A DNA stretch of 64,000 nt from Pseudomonas sp. F(2018) (GTDB lineage Bacteria > Pseudomonadota > Gammaproteobacteria > Pseudomonadales > Pseudomonadaceae): positions 124,001-188,000 of the forward strand of contig NZ_SCOM01000004.1 in assembly GCF_005508865.1 (NCBI RefSeq), given 5' to 3'. Positions within the stretch are counted from its first letter, which is position 1, and every line of letters starts with the position of its first letter. The translations under genes were made by a program, and so were the position numbers. The notes under the pieces are model-generated. The model had not been told where the DNA came from. It saw only the letters and a list, made by a program, of their open reading frames with translations, and searched no databases. Shown one piece after another: positions 38,587-48,038 of this stretch.

Positions 38587-41500
38587 TCAACCGACCGACT
38601 GGTGGTCGCTGTGCAGCCAGTGGGCCAGTTGCACGGCGCTCAGCGGGCGGCTGAACAGATAACCCTGGCATTGCTCGCAGCCCAGATGGCGCAGGGCCTG
38701 CAGTTGCTCGGTGGTCTCCACGCCCTCGGCCAGCACGCAGAGCTTGAGGTTGCGCGCCAGGCCGATGATGGTGGCGACTATCTCCAGGTTGGCCTGGTCC
38801 TCCGGCACGCCACGCATGAAGCTCTGGTCGATCTTCAGCTTGTCCAGCGGGAAGCGGCGCAGGTAGGCCAGGGAGGAGTAGCCGGTGCCGAAGTCGTCGA
38901 TCGCCAGCTTCAGCCCCAGCCCCTTGAGCGCGGCCAGGGTGGCCTGGGCCTGCTCGACGTTCTCGATCAGCGCGCCCTCGGTGATCTCCAGCTCCAGATG
39001 CTCGGCCGGCAGGCCGCTATCGTGCAGGGCCTCGCGCACCTGTTGCTGCAGGTCGGCCTGGCGGAACTGGCGGGGTGACAGGTTGACCGCCAGCGTGTGC
39101 AGGTCCAGGCCCTGCTGGCGCCAGAACTGCATCTGCCGGCACGCCTCGCGCAGCACCCAGTTGCCGATCGGCACGATCAGCCCGGTTTCCTCGGCCAGGG
39201 GGATGAACTGGGCCGGGGAGATCATGCCGTCGCTGCTGTTCCAGCGCAGCAGCGCCTCCACGCCGATCGGGTGACCGTCGTGGCCGCGCACCAGAGGCTG
39301 GTAGTGGAGGATGAATTCGTTGCGTTTGAGCGCCTGGCGCAACTGGCCTTCCAGGGTCAGGCGGGTGTGCGCCTGGCGGGTCAGGCCCTGGGTATAGAAA
39401 CGGAAGGTATTGCGCCCCTCCTGCTTGGCCTGGTGCAGGGCGCTGTCGGCGTTGCGCAGCAGGTCGTCGCTGCTCTGCCCATCATCCGGGAACAGGCTGA
39501 TGCCGATGCTGGCGCCCAGGTAGGCTTCGCGGCCATTGCCCAGCGGCAGCGGGCGCTCCAGCAGCTCGATCAGGGTGCGGGCGATGCCGGCCGCCTCCTC
39601 GGGGCGCTGCAGGTTCTCCAGCACCACCAGGAATTCGTCGCTGCTCAGCCGCGCCAGGGTGTCCTCGTTGCGCAGGCGTTGCTGCAGCCGCCGCGCCACG
39701 GCCACCAGCAGCTCGTCGCCGACCTTGTGGCCGAGGCTCTCGTTGATGGTCTTGAAGTTGTCCAGGTCGAAGTACAGCACCGCCACCCGCTCCTGGTGCC
39801 GTTGCGCGTGCTCCAGGGCATGGCCGAGGCGCTCCATGGCGTAGAGACGGTTGGGCAGGTCGGTGAGGGTGTCGAAGTGGGCCAGGTGGGCCAGGCGCTC
39901 CTGGCTGTCGCGGTACTGGCTGAGGTCGGTGAAGGTCAGCACGTACTGCGGCTGTTGCGGATCGCAGTCGCGTACCCGGCTGACGGTGAGCCAGAAGGGG
40001 AAGCGCGAGCCGTCCTGGCGGCGGCTGTTCATTTCGCCCTGCCAGTGACCGCTGTCCTGCACCTTGCGCCACAGGGTGCGATAGCGCGCACGCTCCAGGC
40101 TGTTGCCCGGCAGCAGCGGCAGGCGCCGACCGACTGCCTGTTGCGGGCTGAGCCCGGTGATGCTGGTAAAGGCAGGGTTGCTGGTGAGGATGCGCCGCCG
40201 CGCATCGACTATCACTACCGCCTCCTGGGTGCTCTCGAATACGGTGGCGGCCTGCTGCAGGGCGCGCTCCTGCTGCTTGCGCACGCCGATGTCCTCGACC
40301 ACCGAGATGAAGTAGTGCGGCTCGCCGTTGGTATGGCGTACCAGGGTGGCGCTTAGGTGGGCCCAGAGCACCTTGCCGTCGCGGCGCAGGTAGCGCTTCT
40401 CCAGGGTCAGCCGTTGCAGCTCGCCGCTCAGCAGCTGGCGGGTCAGGTCGAGGTCCTTGTCCAGGTCGCCCGGGTGGGTGATGTCCTGGAAGGTCAGCTC
40501 GAGCAACTGCTCGCGGCTGTAGTCGAGCATCTGGCACAGGCGTTGGTTGACCCGCAGCCAGTGGCCGTCCGGCGCCAGGTGGGCGATGCCGACGGCGGCC
40601 TGCTCGAAGGTGGCGCGAAAACGCAGTTCGCTCTGCAGGCGTTCGGCGTCGCGCTGCTGCTGACGCACGGCGATGCCGGCCAGGCGGGTGAACTCGGTGA
40701 CCAGCTCGATATCCTCGCGGCTCGGCCGGGACTGGCGCCGGTAGTAGATGCCGAACACGCCGAGCACTTCCTGCTGGTCATTCTTGAATGGCAGCGACCA
40801 GCACGCCCGCAGCCCGGCCAGTTGTGCCTGCTCGCGGAACTCGGTCCAGTTGGGGTGATTGTGGATGTCCTCGACTATGGTCAGCTCGCCGCTAGCGGCG
40901 GCGTGGCCACAGCTGCCCAGTTCGAGCCGTGCCGACATGCCTTCCACCGTGGCGGTATAGATGGCCGGTAGGCTGGGCGCGGCCAGCACCCGCAGCACGC
41001 CATCGTCCAGGCGCAGGATGGACACCAGCATCTCCGGGCTGATGCGCTCCAGGCGCAGGGCCATGTCGCTCAGGCTCTCCTGCAATGGGCGCTGCGCCAG
41101 CATGCGGTCGAGCACCGCGTTGCGTGCCTCCTGCAGGGCCTGGGTGTGGCGTCGCTCGTGGATGTCGCTGAGACTGCCCCGTAGGCCCAGGCCGTGCTGC
41201 GGACCGGCTGCCAAGCGCAACGATACCCAATGTGGGCGGCCGCCGGCATCGCGCAGGCGCAGCTCGCCGAGCCAGCTGCTCTGCTGGTGGGCGACGACGG
41301 CGGCGATGTGCAGTCCGGCCGCCTCGCGTTGGTCGTCCTCGATGAAATCCAGCAGCGGGCGGCCAATGCTCTCGCGGATGCTGTAGCCGGTGATGGTCTG
41401 CCAGGCCGGGTTGACGAAGGTCAGCCGACCGCCGCTGTCGGTGAGGAAGATCGCCTCGTGCAACTGCTCCACCAGCTCGCGGTAGCGCGCCTCGCTGGCT

Positions 41501-42480
41501 TCCAGCTCCTGGTGGGCGCTCTTCTGCTGGCCGAGGTCGATGTCGACGCAGTACAGCTCCACCTGATTGCGCGTGTTGCGCAGGATCAAGTGGCTGGAAT
41601 AGACGTGTACCTCGCTGCCGTCGCGGTGCTGCAGGGTCAGTTCGGCGGCGGGGATGGCCGGGCCGCCGATCATCCAGCTCTGGATGTCGCTGACTACCTG
41701 GTTGCGCATCGACGGCGGGATGATCAGTTCCTCCAGACGCCGGCCCATGGCGTCGGCCACGTCATAGCCGTACAGCTGGGTGCTGGCCTGGTTCCAGAAG
41801 ATCACCCGGCGCTCGCGGTCGTAGCCCTGCACGGCGATGCGCGGGGTCTGCTCGAACAGCTGGCGGAAGCGCTGCTCGCTCTCGCGCAGGGCCAGTTCGT
41901 CGCGTTTCTGTCCGCTGACGTTCTGCACGCTGCCGTGGGCGCCGCCAGCGCCATAGTTGCCACGCAGCATCAGCCACACCGGGGCATCGCTGTTGGGGCG
42001 ATTCAGGCGCACGTTGATCAGCAGCGGCTCGCCATCGTCCAGCAGCGCCTGCAGGGCGCGCTGGGCGGCATTGCGGTCGGCGGGGTAGAGCCAGCTCAGC
42101 AGGTCGTCCAGGCTGCCCCAGGCGTCCGTCTCCGGGCGTTCGAACAGTTGCAGGGCCTCGCTGGACCAGTGCAGGCGGCCGCCGCTGTGCTCCCAGGTGC
42201 CGAGGCCGGCCTCGCCCTGGGCCTGGCGCAGCTTGCGTGCGTGTTCGCGCAGATCGCGCTCCAGCTGCTGCTGGGCGTTCTGCTCGTGGCGGCACAGCAA
42301 CAGGATCAGCAGGCCGCTGAGGCCGACGAAAATCAGGCCCTTGGCGGTCTGCAATCCGGCCTGGGTGGCGGCGTCCAGTTGCAGTGTCTGCAGCAGCAGA
42401 TCACTGAGGACGATCCAGGCAACGCTGAACAGGAGGTAGATGCCGGCCACGCGCACTGGCCGGTTGATCCTGGGCTGCAT
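38587..42480 (-). CDS. multi-PAS/GAF sensor with degenerate GGDEF and intact EAL
   Basis: 1297 aa. Two N-terminal TM helices (about 12-30 and 48-64). Several PAS domains follow (about 95-185, 205-315, 325-430, 610-730, 735-850), with a GAF domain between (about 455-600). Then a GGDEF domain whose signature is SSDEF (residues 946-950), and an EAL domain with intact EALLRW (Glu1075) and later FGTGYSSLAYLRRFPLDKLKID. The cyclase site has lost both glycines, so the protein should mainly degrade c-di-GMP, with GGDEF possibly a GTP-binding regulatory module. The signals are unknown. It is transcribed alone. Confidence 0.92.
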   Translation of the reverse strand: MQPRINRPVRVAGIYLLFSVAWIVLSDLLLQTLQLDAATQAGLQTAKGLIFVGLSGLLILLLCRHEQNAQQQLERDLREHARKLRQAQGEAGLGTWEHSGGRLHWSSEALQLFERPETDAWGSLDDLLSWLYPADRNAAQRALQALLDDGEPLLINVRLNRPNSDAPVWLMLRGNYGAGGAHGSVQNVSGQKRDELALRESEQRFRQLFEQTPRIAVQGYDRERRVIFWNQASTQLYGYDVADAMGRRLEELIIPPSMRNQVVSDIQSWMIGGPAIPAAELTLQHRDGSEVHVYSSHLILRNTRNQVELYCVDIDLGQQKSAHQELEASEARYRELVEQLHEAIFLTDSGGRLTFVNPAWQTITGYSIRESIGRPLLDFIEDDQREAAGLHIAAVVAHQQSSWLGELRLRDAGGRPHWVSLRLAAGPQHGLGLRGSLSDIHERRHTQALQEARNAVLDRMLAQRPLQESLSDMALRLERISPEMLVSILRLDDGVLRVLAAPSLPAIYTATVEGMSARLELGSCGHAAASGELTIVEDIHNHPNWTEFREQAQLAGLRACWSLPFKNDQQEVLGVFGIYYRRQSRPSREDIELVTEFTRLAGIAVRQQQRDAERLQSELRFRATFEQAAVGIAHLAPDGHWLRVNQRLCQMLDYSREQLLELTFQDITHPGDLDKDLDLTRQLLSGELQRLTLEKRYLRRDGKVLWAHLSATLVRHTNGEPHYFISVVEDIGVRKQQERALQQAATVFESTQEAVVIVDARRRILTSNPAFTSITGLSPQQAVGRRLPLLPGNSLERARYRTLWRKVQDSGHWQGEMNSRRQDGSRFPFWLTVSRVRDCDPQQPQYVLTFTDLSQYRDSQERLAHLAHFDTLTDLPNRLYAMERLGHALEHAQRHQERVAVLYFDLDNFKTINESLGHKVGDELLVAVARRLQQRLRNEDTLARLSSDEFLVVLENLQRPEEAAGIARTLIELLERPLPLGNGREAYLGASIGISLFPDDGQSSDDLLRNADSALHQAKQEGRNTFRFYTQGLTRQAHTRLTLEGQLRQALKRNEFILHYQPLVRGHDGHPIGVEALLRWNSSDGMISPAQFIPLAEETGLIVPIGNWVLREACRQMQFWRQQGLDLHTLAVNLSPRQFRQADLQQQVREALHDSGLPAEHLELEITEGALIENVEQAQATLAALKGLGLKLAIDDFGTGYSSLAYLRRFPLDKLKIDQSFMRGVPEDQANLEIVATIIGLARNLKLCVLAEGVETTEQLQALRHLGCEQCQGYLFSRPLSAVQLAHWLHSDHQSVG

Positions 42481-42608
42481 CCTGAACCCTCAGCAGTCAC
42501 GGCGGAGAAGGCCCGGACCACTGCTGAAAGGTCCGGGTCCACTGCAGTCTAGCCGCTTCGCCGCGAGCTGCCGCCTGGCGTCCGTTCGATCTGACGGCGG
42601 GTCGTGGC

Positions 42609-43622
42609 TCAGAAGCCTTCGAGCACTATCTTGCCGCGCGCCTTGCCGCTCTCCAGCAGCGCGTGGGCGCGGCGCAGGTTGGCGGCGTTGATGTTGCCGA
42701 AGTGCTCGCCGAGGGTGGTCTTCAGCACGCCGTCATCGATCAGCTGGCTGACCCGGTTGAGCAGGCGATGCTGTTCGACCATGTCGTCGGTCTGGAACAG
42801 CGAGCGGGTGTACATGAACTCCCAGTGCAGCGACAGGCTCTTGCGCTTGAGCTTGACCACGTCGAGCTGCGCCGGGTCGTCGATCAGCGCCAGCTTGCCC
42901 TGGGGCGCCAGGGCCTCGATCAGCTGGTCGAGGTGCTGGTCGGTATGTGTCAGGCTGGCGACCATGCTCACCTGCTCGATGCCCAGCGCCTTGAGCTGCG
43001 GCAGCAGCGGCTGGCCGTGGTCGATCACATGGTGGGCGCCCAGTTCGCGCACCCAGTCCTGGGTCTCGCTGCGGGAGGCAGTGCCGATCACGGTCAGGCC
43101 GGTGAGCTGGCGCGCCAGCTGCACCAGGATCGAACCGACCCCGCCGGCGGCGCCGATCACCAGCAGGCTGTCACGGCTGTCGCCCTTGCCTTCGCGTACG
43201 CCGAGGCGCTCGAACAGCAGCTCCCAGGCGGTGATGGCGGTCAGCGGCAGGGCGGCGGCGCGGGCGAAGTCCAGCGAGCCGGGCATGCGCCCGACGATGC
43301 GCTCGTCCACCACGTGCAGCTCGCTGTTGGCGCCGGCACGGTCGATGGCGCCGGCGTAGAACACCCGGTCGCCGGGGCGGAACTGCTTGACCTCGTCACC
43401 CACCGCCACCACCACGCCGGCCACGTCCCAGCCCAGCACCTTGGCCTGGCCGGCCTCGGGCGAGACGTTGCGGCGGATCTTGGTATCCACCGGGTTGACC
43501 GAGATGGCCCGCACATCCACCAGCAGGTCATGCGGGCCGGGCTGCGGTGCCGGCAGCTCGATGTCGAGCAGGGCCTCGGCGTGGTCGATGGGGTGGGATT
43601 GGTAGTAGGCGATGGCTTTCAT
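42609..43622 (-). CDS. zinc-type alcohol dehydrogenase-like (quinone oxidoreductase family)
   Basis: 337 aa. MDR-superfamily protein: catalytic-domain start MKAIAYYQSHPIDHAEALLD, then ISVNPVDTKIRRNVSPE, VLGWDVAGVVVAVGDEVKQF, and the NADPH-binding LLVIGAAGGVGSILVQLARQ. The structural zinc cysteines of classical alcohol dehydrogenases are missing, so it is a zinc-independent reductase of the ZADH/crotonyl-type quinone oxidoreductase group. It is divergent from a LysR gene 160 bp away, its likely regulator. It may detoxify enones or quinones. Confidence 0.9.
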   Translation of the reverse strand: MKAIAYYQSHPIDHAEALLDIELPAPQPGPHDLLVDVRAISVNPVDTKIRRNVSPEAGQAKVLGWDVAGVVVAVGDEVKQFRPGDRVFYAGAIDRAGANSELHVVDERIVGRMPGSLDFARAAALPLTAITAWELLFERLGVREGKGDSRDSLLVIGAAGGVGSILVQLARQLTGLTVIGTASRSETQDWVRELGAHHVIDHGQPLLPQLKALGIEQVSMVASLTHTDQHLDQLIEALAPQGKLALIDDPAQLDVVKLKRKSLSLHWEFMYTRSLFQTDDMVEQHRLLNRVSQLIDDGVLKTTLGEHFGNINAANLRRAHALLESGKARGKIVLEGF

Positions 43623-43781
43623 TGCGGCGTGATCCTCGAAGGGGCGCGATGGCGAAGTCGATGTTCCAGCTTAGTCGGCGTACCGGCTGGCGTTAGGCGC
43701 ATGTTCGGTTAATTGCCTGGCGAGAAAAACCGCGCTGCCATAGAGTCTCTTTCAATCTAATTTTGAAAATAGGGCCCTGCC

Positions 43782-44705
43782 ATGCTGCGCTTCGATGATC
43801 TCGCCCTGTTCGTGCGCACCGCCGAGCTGGGCAGCCTGTCCGCCGCCGCCCGCGAGCTGGACTGTTCGCCGGCCGTGGCCAGCGCCGCGCTCAAGCGCCT
43901 GGAGGCGCAGCTGCAGGCGCGCCTGCTGTTGCGTTCCACCCGCAGCCTGCGCCTGACCGCCGAGGGCGAGCAGTACCTGGCCCATGCCCGTGCCGCGCTG
44001 CTCAGTCTGGAGAGTGGGCGCCAGCAACTGGCCGGAGCCAAGGCTGAGATCAGCGGCGTGCTGCAGATCGCCGCGCCGTCGGACTTCGGCCGCAACGCGC
44101 TGCTGCCCTGGCTCGACCAGTTTCAGGCCGAGCGCCCGCAGCTGTCGCTGCGCCTGCTGCTCAGCGACCGCAACGCCGACCTGTTCCGCCAGCCGGTGGA
44201 CATCGCCCTGCGCTATGGCGAGCCGGAGGACTCCAGTCTGGTGGCGCTGCCAGTGGCGGCGGACAATCGCCGCGTGCTGTGCGGCGCGCCGGCCTACTTC
44301 GCCCGCCACGGCATGCCGCGGGTGCCCGCGGAGCTGCGCCGGCACAACTGCCTGCTGTACATGCTCGGCGGCCGCGTGCACGAGCGCTGGAGCTTCGCCG
44401 CCGGCAAGCAACGCGAGGCGCTGACGGTGAGCGGCAACCGGGTCAGCGACGATGCCGACGTGGTGCGGCGCTGGGCCGTGGCGGGGCAGGGGCTGGTGTA
44501 TAAGTCCTGGCTGGACGTGGCCGGCGACGTGCAGGCCGGACGCCTGCGGGTGGCGCTCGGCGACTGGCAGGGCGAGCCGACCCCGCTCAACCTGATCTGC
44601 GCCCACCGTGACCAGCTCAGCGGGCCGGTGCGCCTGCTGCGCGAATTTCTCCAGCAACGCTGTGCAACACTGTTGCAGCGCGCACCCTGGCGCGCCAGCG
44701 CCTAA
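43782..44705 (+). CDS. LysR-family transcriptional regulator
   Basis: 307 aa. HTH at the N-terminus (LSAAARELDCSPAVASAALKRLEAQ), effector domain with LQIAAPSDFGRNALLPWL and DIALRYGEPEDSSLVALPV. This pattern is common in LysR proteins that sit opposite quinone-reductase or SDR genes. The divergent MDR gene at 42609 is the expected target. The start ATG lies 42 bp downstream of a short AT-rich promoter-like stretch (43750-43770). Confidence 0.9.
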   Translation: MLRFDDLALFVRTAELGSLSAAARELDCSPAVASAALKRLEAQLQARLLLRSTRSLRLTAEGEQYLAHARAALLSLESGRQQLAGAKAEISGVLQIAAPSDFGRNALLPWLDQFQAERPQLSLRLLLSDRNADLFRQPVDIALRYGEPEDSSLVALPVAADNRRVLCGAPAYFARHGMPRVPAELRRHNCLLYMLGGRVHERWSFAAGKQREALTVSGNRVSDDADVVRRWAVAGQGLVYKSWLDVAGDVQAGRLRVALGDWQGEPTPLNLICAHRDQLSGPVRLLREFLQQRCATLLQRAPWRASA

Positions 44706-44761
44706 TATGTGCGGCGTCGGCCTGGCCGGCGCCCTGTCATCCAACAAGAAGGAAACCATCC

Positions 44762-45028
44762 ATGCGCAAACTGCTGCTGCTCTCCCTCGTCCTGGCCAGC
44801 CCGCTGGCTCTCGCCGGTCCGCAGTGCACCACCGCCGACAAGGCCCAATGGCAGGACCAGGCCAAGTTCCAGGAAGACCTCAAGGCCCAGGGCTACGAGA
44901 TCAAGAAGTTCAAGGTCACCAGTGGCAACTGCTACGAGATCTATGGCTGGAACAAGGACAAGCAGAAGGTCGAGATCTACTTCGACCCGGTGTCCGGCAA
45001 CGCGGTGAAGACCGAGATCGAGGACTGA
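44762..45028 (+). CDS. secreted PepSY-domain protein
   Basis: 88 aa. Signal peptide MRKLLLLSLVLASPLALA, then a single PepSY module: DLKAQGYEIKKFKVTSGNCYEIYG and KQKVEIYFDPVSGNAV. Two Cys in the mature part probably form a disulfide. PepSY domains are often linked to metal or protease regulation in the envelope. A cytochrome b561 gene follows 4 bp after its stop, so the two are an operon: a periplasmic PepSY protein plus a membrane di-heme b561, a common pairing. Confidence 0.88.
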   Translation: MRKLLLLSLVLASPLALAGPQCTTADKAQWQDQAKFQEDLKAQGYEIKKFKVTSGNCYEIYGWNKDKQKVEIYFDPVSGNAVKTEIED

Positions 45029-45032
45029 CCGG

Positions 45033-45560
45033 ATGAGCCGGGAAACCCTGCAGCTATGGGACCCGCTGGTGCGCCTGTGCCACTGGTCCCTGGTGCTGGC
45101 CTTTGTCGCCAACTACTGGTTCACCGAGGCGGGTGACGACTGGCACCGCTGGCTCGGCTACTACGCGGTGGCCTGGCTGGCGGTGCGCCTGGTCTGGGGT
45201 TTCACCGGCCCGAACGCGGCGCGCTGGGCGGACTTCTGGCCGACTCCGACGCGCCTGCGCGAGCACTGCTCGGCGCTGATCCAGCGGCGCCCCTATCACC
45301 GCCTCGGCCATTCGCCGATCGGCGCGCTGGTGATGGTGCTGATGATGCTGATGATGCTCGGCCTGGGCGTGACCGGCTTCCTGATGGAAGAGGTGGACTA
45401 CTTCTGGGGCGAGGATCTGCCGCTGCAGATTCATGACTTCTTCGCCGACGCCCTGCTGGCGCTGGTCTGCGTGCACCTGCTGGCGGCGCTGGTGGAGAGC
45501 CTGCGCCTGCGCGAGAACCTGCCGCTGTCGATGATCACCGGGCGGCGCCGCCGGCTCTAG
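45033..45560 (+). CDS. cytochrome b561-family membrane protein
   Basis: 175 aa with four TM helices. Candidate heme-ligand histidines lie in WDPLVRLCHWSLVLAF, DDWHRWLGYYAVAW, and later IHDFFADALLALVCVHLLAAL. It probably moves electrons from a periplasmic or quinol donor. It is translationally close to the upstream PepSY gene (4-bp gap), so the two are likely functional partners. The C-terminus is basic (GRRRRL). Confidence 0.9.
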   Translation: MSRETLQLWDPLVRLCHWSLVLAFVANYWFTEAGDDWHRWLGYYAVAWLAVRLVWGFTGPNAARWADFWPTPTRLREHCSALIQRRPYHRLGHSPIGALVMVLMMLMMLGLGVTGFLMEEVDYFWGEDLPLQIHDFFADALLALVCVHLLAALVESLRLRENLPLSMITGRRRRL

Positions 45561-45590
45561 GCCGGTTGGCCCGCGAGGCTCGAGACCTGG

Positions 45591-45651
45591 CCCGGATGCG
45601 ATCCGAGGCGGGGCTTCGGTGCTGCACATACCCGGATTGCATCCGGGCTAC
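45591..45651. repeat. imperfect short palindromes after the b561 gene
   Basis: CCCGGATTGCATCCGGG (45631-45647) is a perfect 7-3-7 hairpin and a degenerate copy (CCCGGATGCGATCCGAG) lies at 45591-45607 in the same orientation. They fall between convergent genes and look like members of a dispersed repeat family or transcription ends. Confidence 0.55.
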
Positions 45652-45701
45652 CTGGCGTGCCCTCTCCGTTCACCAGAGAGGGCAGGGCAGAGGACGGTGC
45701 C

Positions 45702-46364
45702 TCAGCTGCGTGCCGGTGGGGTCAGGCCGAGGCCGCCGAGGATGATGCGTTCGAGGTTGTCGGCGGCGCTCTCGAAGTCGGCCTTCTTCAGGCTGCTCTT
45801 GCCGGTGTAGAGGCAGATCTGGCTGGCGAAGTCGGCGTAGTGCTGAGTGCTACTCCAGAGCAGGAACAGCAGGTGTGCAGGCTCCACCGGGGCCATCTTG
45901 CCGGCGTCGATCCAGGCCTGGAACACCGCGGTGCGGCTCTCGAACCACTCACGGTAGTTCTGGTTGTAGTGGGCGGCCAGCTGCTGGCCGCCGCCGATCA
46001 CTTCCATGGCGAAGATGCGCGAGGCCAGCGGCTGGCTGCGGGAGAACTCGACCTTGGCGCGAATGTAGCGGCTCAGGGCCTCGGCAGGATCGTCGGCGGC
46101 CGTCATGCTGTCCAGAGCGTTTTCCCACTGGCAGAGGATGTTGTCCAGTACCGCGGCGTACAGGCCCTGTTTGCTGCTGAAGTAGTAGTGCAGGTTGGCC
46201 TTGGGCAGCCCCACCGCCTGGGCGATGCTGTTCATGCTGGTGCCCTTGTAGCCATGGCGGGCGAACTCCACCTCGGCGGCGGCGATGATGGCTTTTTCGT
46301 TCTTTTGGCGGATGCGGCCGGCGGGTTTGCCGGTGCTGGAAGCAGGGGCGGGGGCTGCAGGCAT
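45702..46364 (-). CDS. RutR-like TetR-family regulator
   Basis: 220 aa. A basic N-terminal arm, then HTH FARHGYKGTSMNSIAQAVG and LPKANLHYYFSSKQGLY. The C-terminal half aligns by eye with E. coli RutR: YIRAKVEFSRSQPLASRIFA, MEVIGGGQ, LLFLLWSSTQHYADFASQ, ERIILGGLG. RutR senses pyrimidines (uracil/thymine) and controls their breakdown, which in Pseudomonas yields beta-alanine. That fits the bauRABC genes close by. The start at 46364 is the Met before the basic arm; the frame is open to 46475. No rut/pyd catabolic genes are in the window. Confidence 0.87.
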   Translation of the reverse strand: MPAAPAPASSTGKPAGRIRQKNEKAIIAAAEVEFARHGYKGTSMNSIAQAVGLPKANLHYYFSSKQGLYAAVLDNILCQWENALDSMTAADDPAEALSRYIRAKVEFSRSQPLASRIFAMEVIGGGQQLAAHYNQNYREWFESRTAVFQAWIDAGKMAPVEPAHLLFLLWSSTQHYADFASQICLYTGKSSLKKADFESAADNLERIILGGLGLTPPARS

Positions 46365-46584
46365 CGAGGGGGTCCGTACTGATGATCGGTTTTGTGTGCG
46401 AACAGATACCGCAGGGCGGGTCACGAAACAACCCTCAGGCGTCAAAAACGTGTGTTGTTCAGACGAAGCCTGCATTTGGCTCGGTAAAACCCCCTAAGAT
46501 GCGCCAGAAAAGCGTCATTTTGGTGCGTTTTGCAGCTGCTGGAAAAATGGCGATCGCCTAGTGGTACGGGCGTTCCAGCTGTTT

Positions 46585-46989
46585 TCAGCTGTCGTCGCCG
46601 GTCTCTGAATGATCGGTCGAGACGTGAATGCGCAACCCGTCGGCACCGCGGGTCAGGTTGTAGGATTCGCGCCAGGCGCCGATCACTTCGCCGCCGCTAT
46701 CCAGCAGTTCCCAACTGATGCTCGCCAGCACGGCTGCGCAGCCGAGCGGGGTGATCTCCAGGCCGTGGAAGCGGCAGCTGCGGCAGCCCTGGGCGAAGTA
46801 CTGGTCGACGATGCCCTGGAAGTAGTCGCCGATGTCCGCGGCCGTGGCGAACAGGCGCGCCTCGCCGGCCGCATTCAGCGCCAGATAGGGCGCGCCGTAG
46901 CGCCGGGCGATCAGCGCGCCGTCGAACTCGGCGAACGCCGCGACGAAGTCCTCGAAGAAGCGCCGTACCTCGTCCTGCAGTGCATCCAT
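46585..46989 (-). CDS. SnoaL/NTF2-like protein of unknown function
   Basis: 134 aa. The shape is that of a nuclear-transport-factor-2-like cone: VRRFFEDFVAAFAEFDGALI, YGAPYLALNA, YFQGIVDQYFAQGCR, GCAAVLASISWELLDSGG. Function is unknown. The start at 46989 has AAGGAG 10 bp upstream. It lies 20 bp after the bauR stop on the same strand, so it is probably co-transcribed with bauR. Confidence 0.8.
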   Translation of the reverse strand: MDALQDEVRRFFEDFVAAFAEFDGALIARRYGAPYLALNAAGEARLFATAADIGDYFQGIVDQYFAQGCRSCRFHGLEITPLGCAAVLASISWELLDSGGEVIGAWRESYNLTRGADGLRIHVSTDHSETGDDS

Positions 46990-47009
46990 CGCGTTGCTCC
47001 TTTTATTGC

Positions 47010-47930
47010 TCAGCTGGTGCCGGCCAGCGCCTCGAGGAAGGTCTCCAGCACCAGCTGCGGGCGGCGGCCCTTGCGGGTCACCGAGGCCATGGTCAGATCG
47101 TAGAAGCGTGAGGTCGGCTTGAGCACCCGCAGGCGGCCCTGCTGCACCCACTGCTGGGCGTAGTGGTCCGGCAGGTAGCCGATGTAGCGCCCGGTGAGCA
47201 GGAGGAAGGCCATGCCCTCGCGGTCCGAGGCGCTGGCCGTGCAGTTGAGCACCTGATACTGGGTCTGGATCTCCGGCGGCAGGCGGAAGGTCGGGGCGAT
47301 GGCGTCCTGGGCATTCAGGCGGGTGTCGGACAGCTGGTTGTCGTCCACATAGAAGAGGGGGTGGCCCACCGCGCAATACAGCTGCGAGCGCTCGCCATAC
47401 AGCGGCTGGTACTCCAGGCCGGACAGGGCATGGCTCTGCGGCACCACGCCGACATGCAGGCTGCCGTCCAGCACGCCCTGTTCCACCTCTGAGGGCGGCG
47501 TCATGCGGATCTGGATGCGCACCTCCGGGCCCAGCTCCTTGAGCCGCGCCAGCGCATGGGTGATGCGCATGTGCGGCACGGTGACCAGGTTGTCGGTGAG
47601 GCCGATATGCAGCTCGCCGCGCAGCTCGCGGTGCAGGCCGTTGACCCCGTTGCGGAAGCTCTCCAGCGCGCCGAACAGCTGCAGCGACGACTGATACACC
47701 TCGCGGCCTTCCTCGGTCAGGGCGAAGCCGGCGCGGCCGCGCTGGCACAGGCGCAGGCCCAGGCGCTGCTCCAGATCGCTCATCTGCTGGCTGATGGCCG
47801 AGCGGCCGATGCCCAGCACGCTCTCGGCGGCGGAGAAGCCGCCACACTCCACCACGCTGCGGAACAGGCGCAGCAGGCGGATCTCGAAGTCGCTGACCTG
47901 GGCCAGCGGGTCTGCACGGCGATTACTCAT
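47010..47930 (-). CDS. bauR: BauR, LysR-type activator of beta-alanine catabolism
   Basis: 306 aa. LysR HTH (FSAAESVLGIGRSAISQQMSDLEQRLG) and effector domain (GELHIGLTDNLVTVPHMRI, VEQGVLDGSLHVGVVPQSH). It is divergent from bauA with a 108-bp gap, the same arrangement as bauR/bauA in P. aeruginosa, where BauR activates bauABCD in response to beta-alanine. The assignment rests on this context and family. A small SnoaL-like gene follows it. Confidence 0.88.
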   Translation of the reverse strand: MSNRRADPLAQVSDFEIRLLRLFRSVVECGGFSAAESVLGIGRSAISQQMSDLEQRLGLRLCQRGRAGFALTEEGREVYQSSLQLFGALESFRNGVNGLHRELRGELHIGLTDNLVTVPHMRITHALARLKELGPEVRIQIRMTPPSEVEQGVLDGSLHVGVVPQSHALSGLEYQPLYGERSQLYCAVGHPLFYVDDNQLSDTRLNAQDAIAPTFRLPPEIQTQYQVLNCTASASDREGMAFLLLTGRYIGYLPDHYAQQWVQQGRLRVLKPTSRFYDLTMASVTRKGRRPQLVLETFLEALAGTS

Positions 47931-48038
47931 TGTTTAGTTATCACTGAACTTAAAGTGAGAAGATTTGGATTTTCGTGACTTTATGCCCGTGGCACCTTGC
48001 ATGGCAACAAGACCACAGTGCCGCTCTGGAGAGCCACG

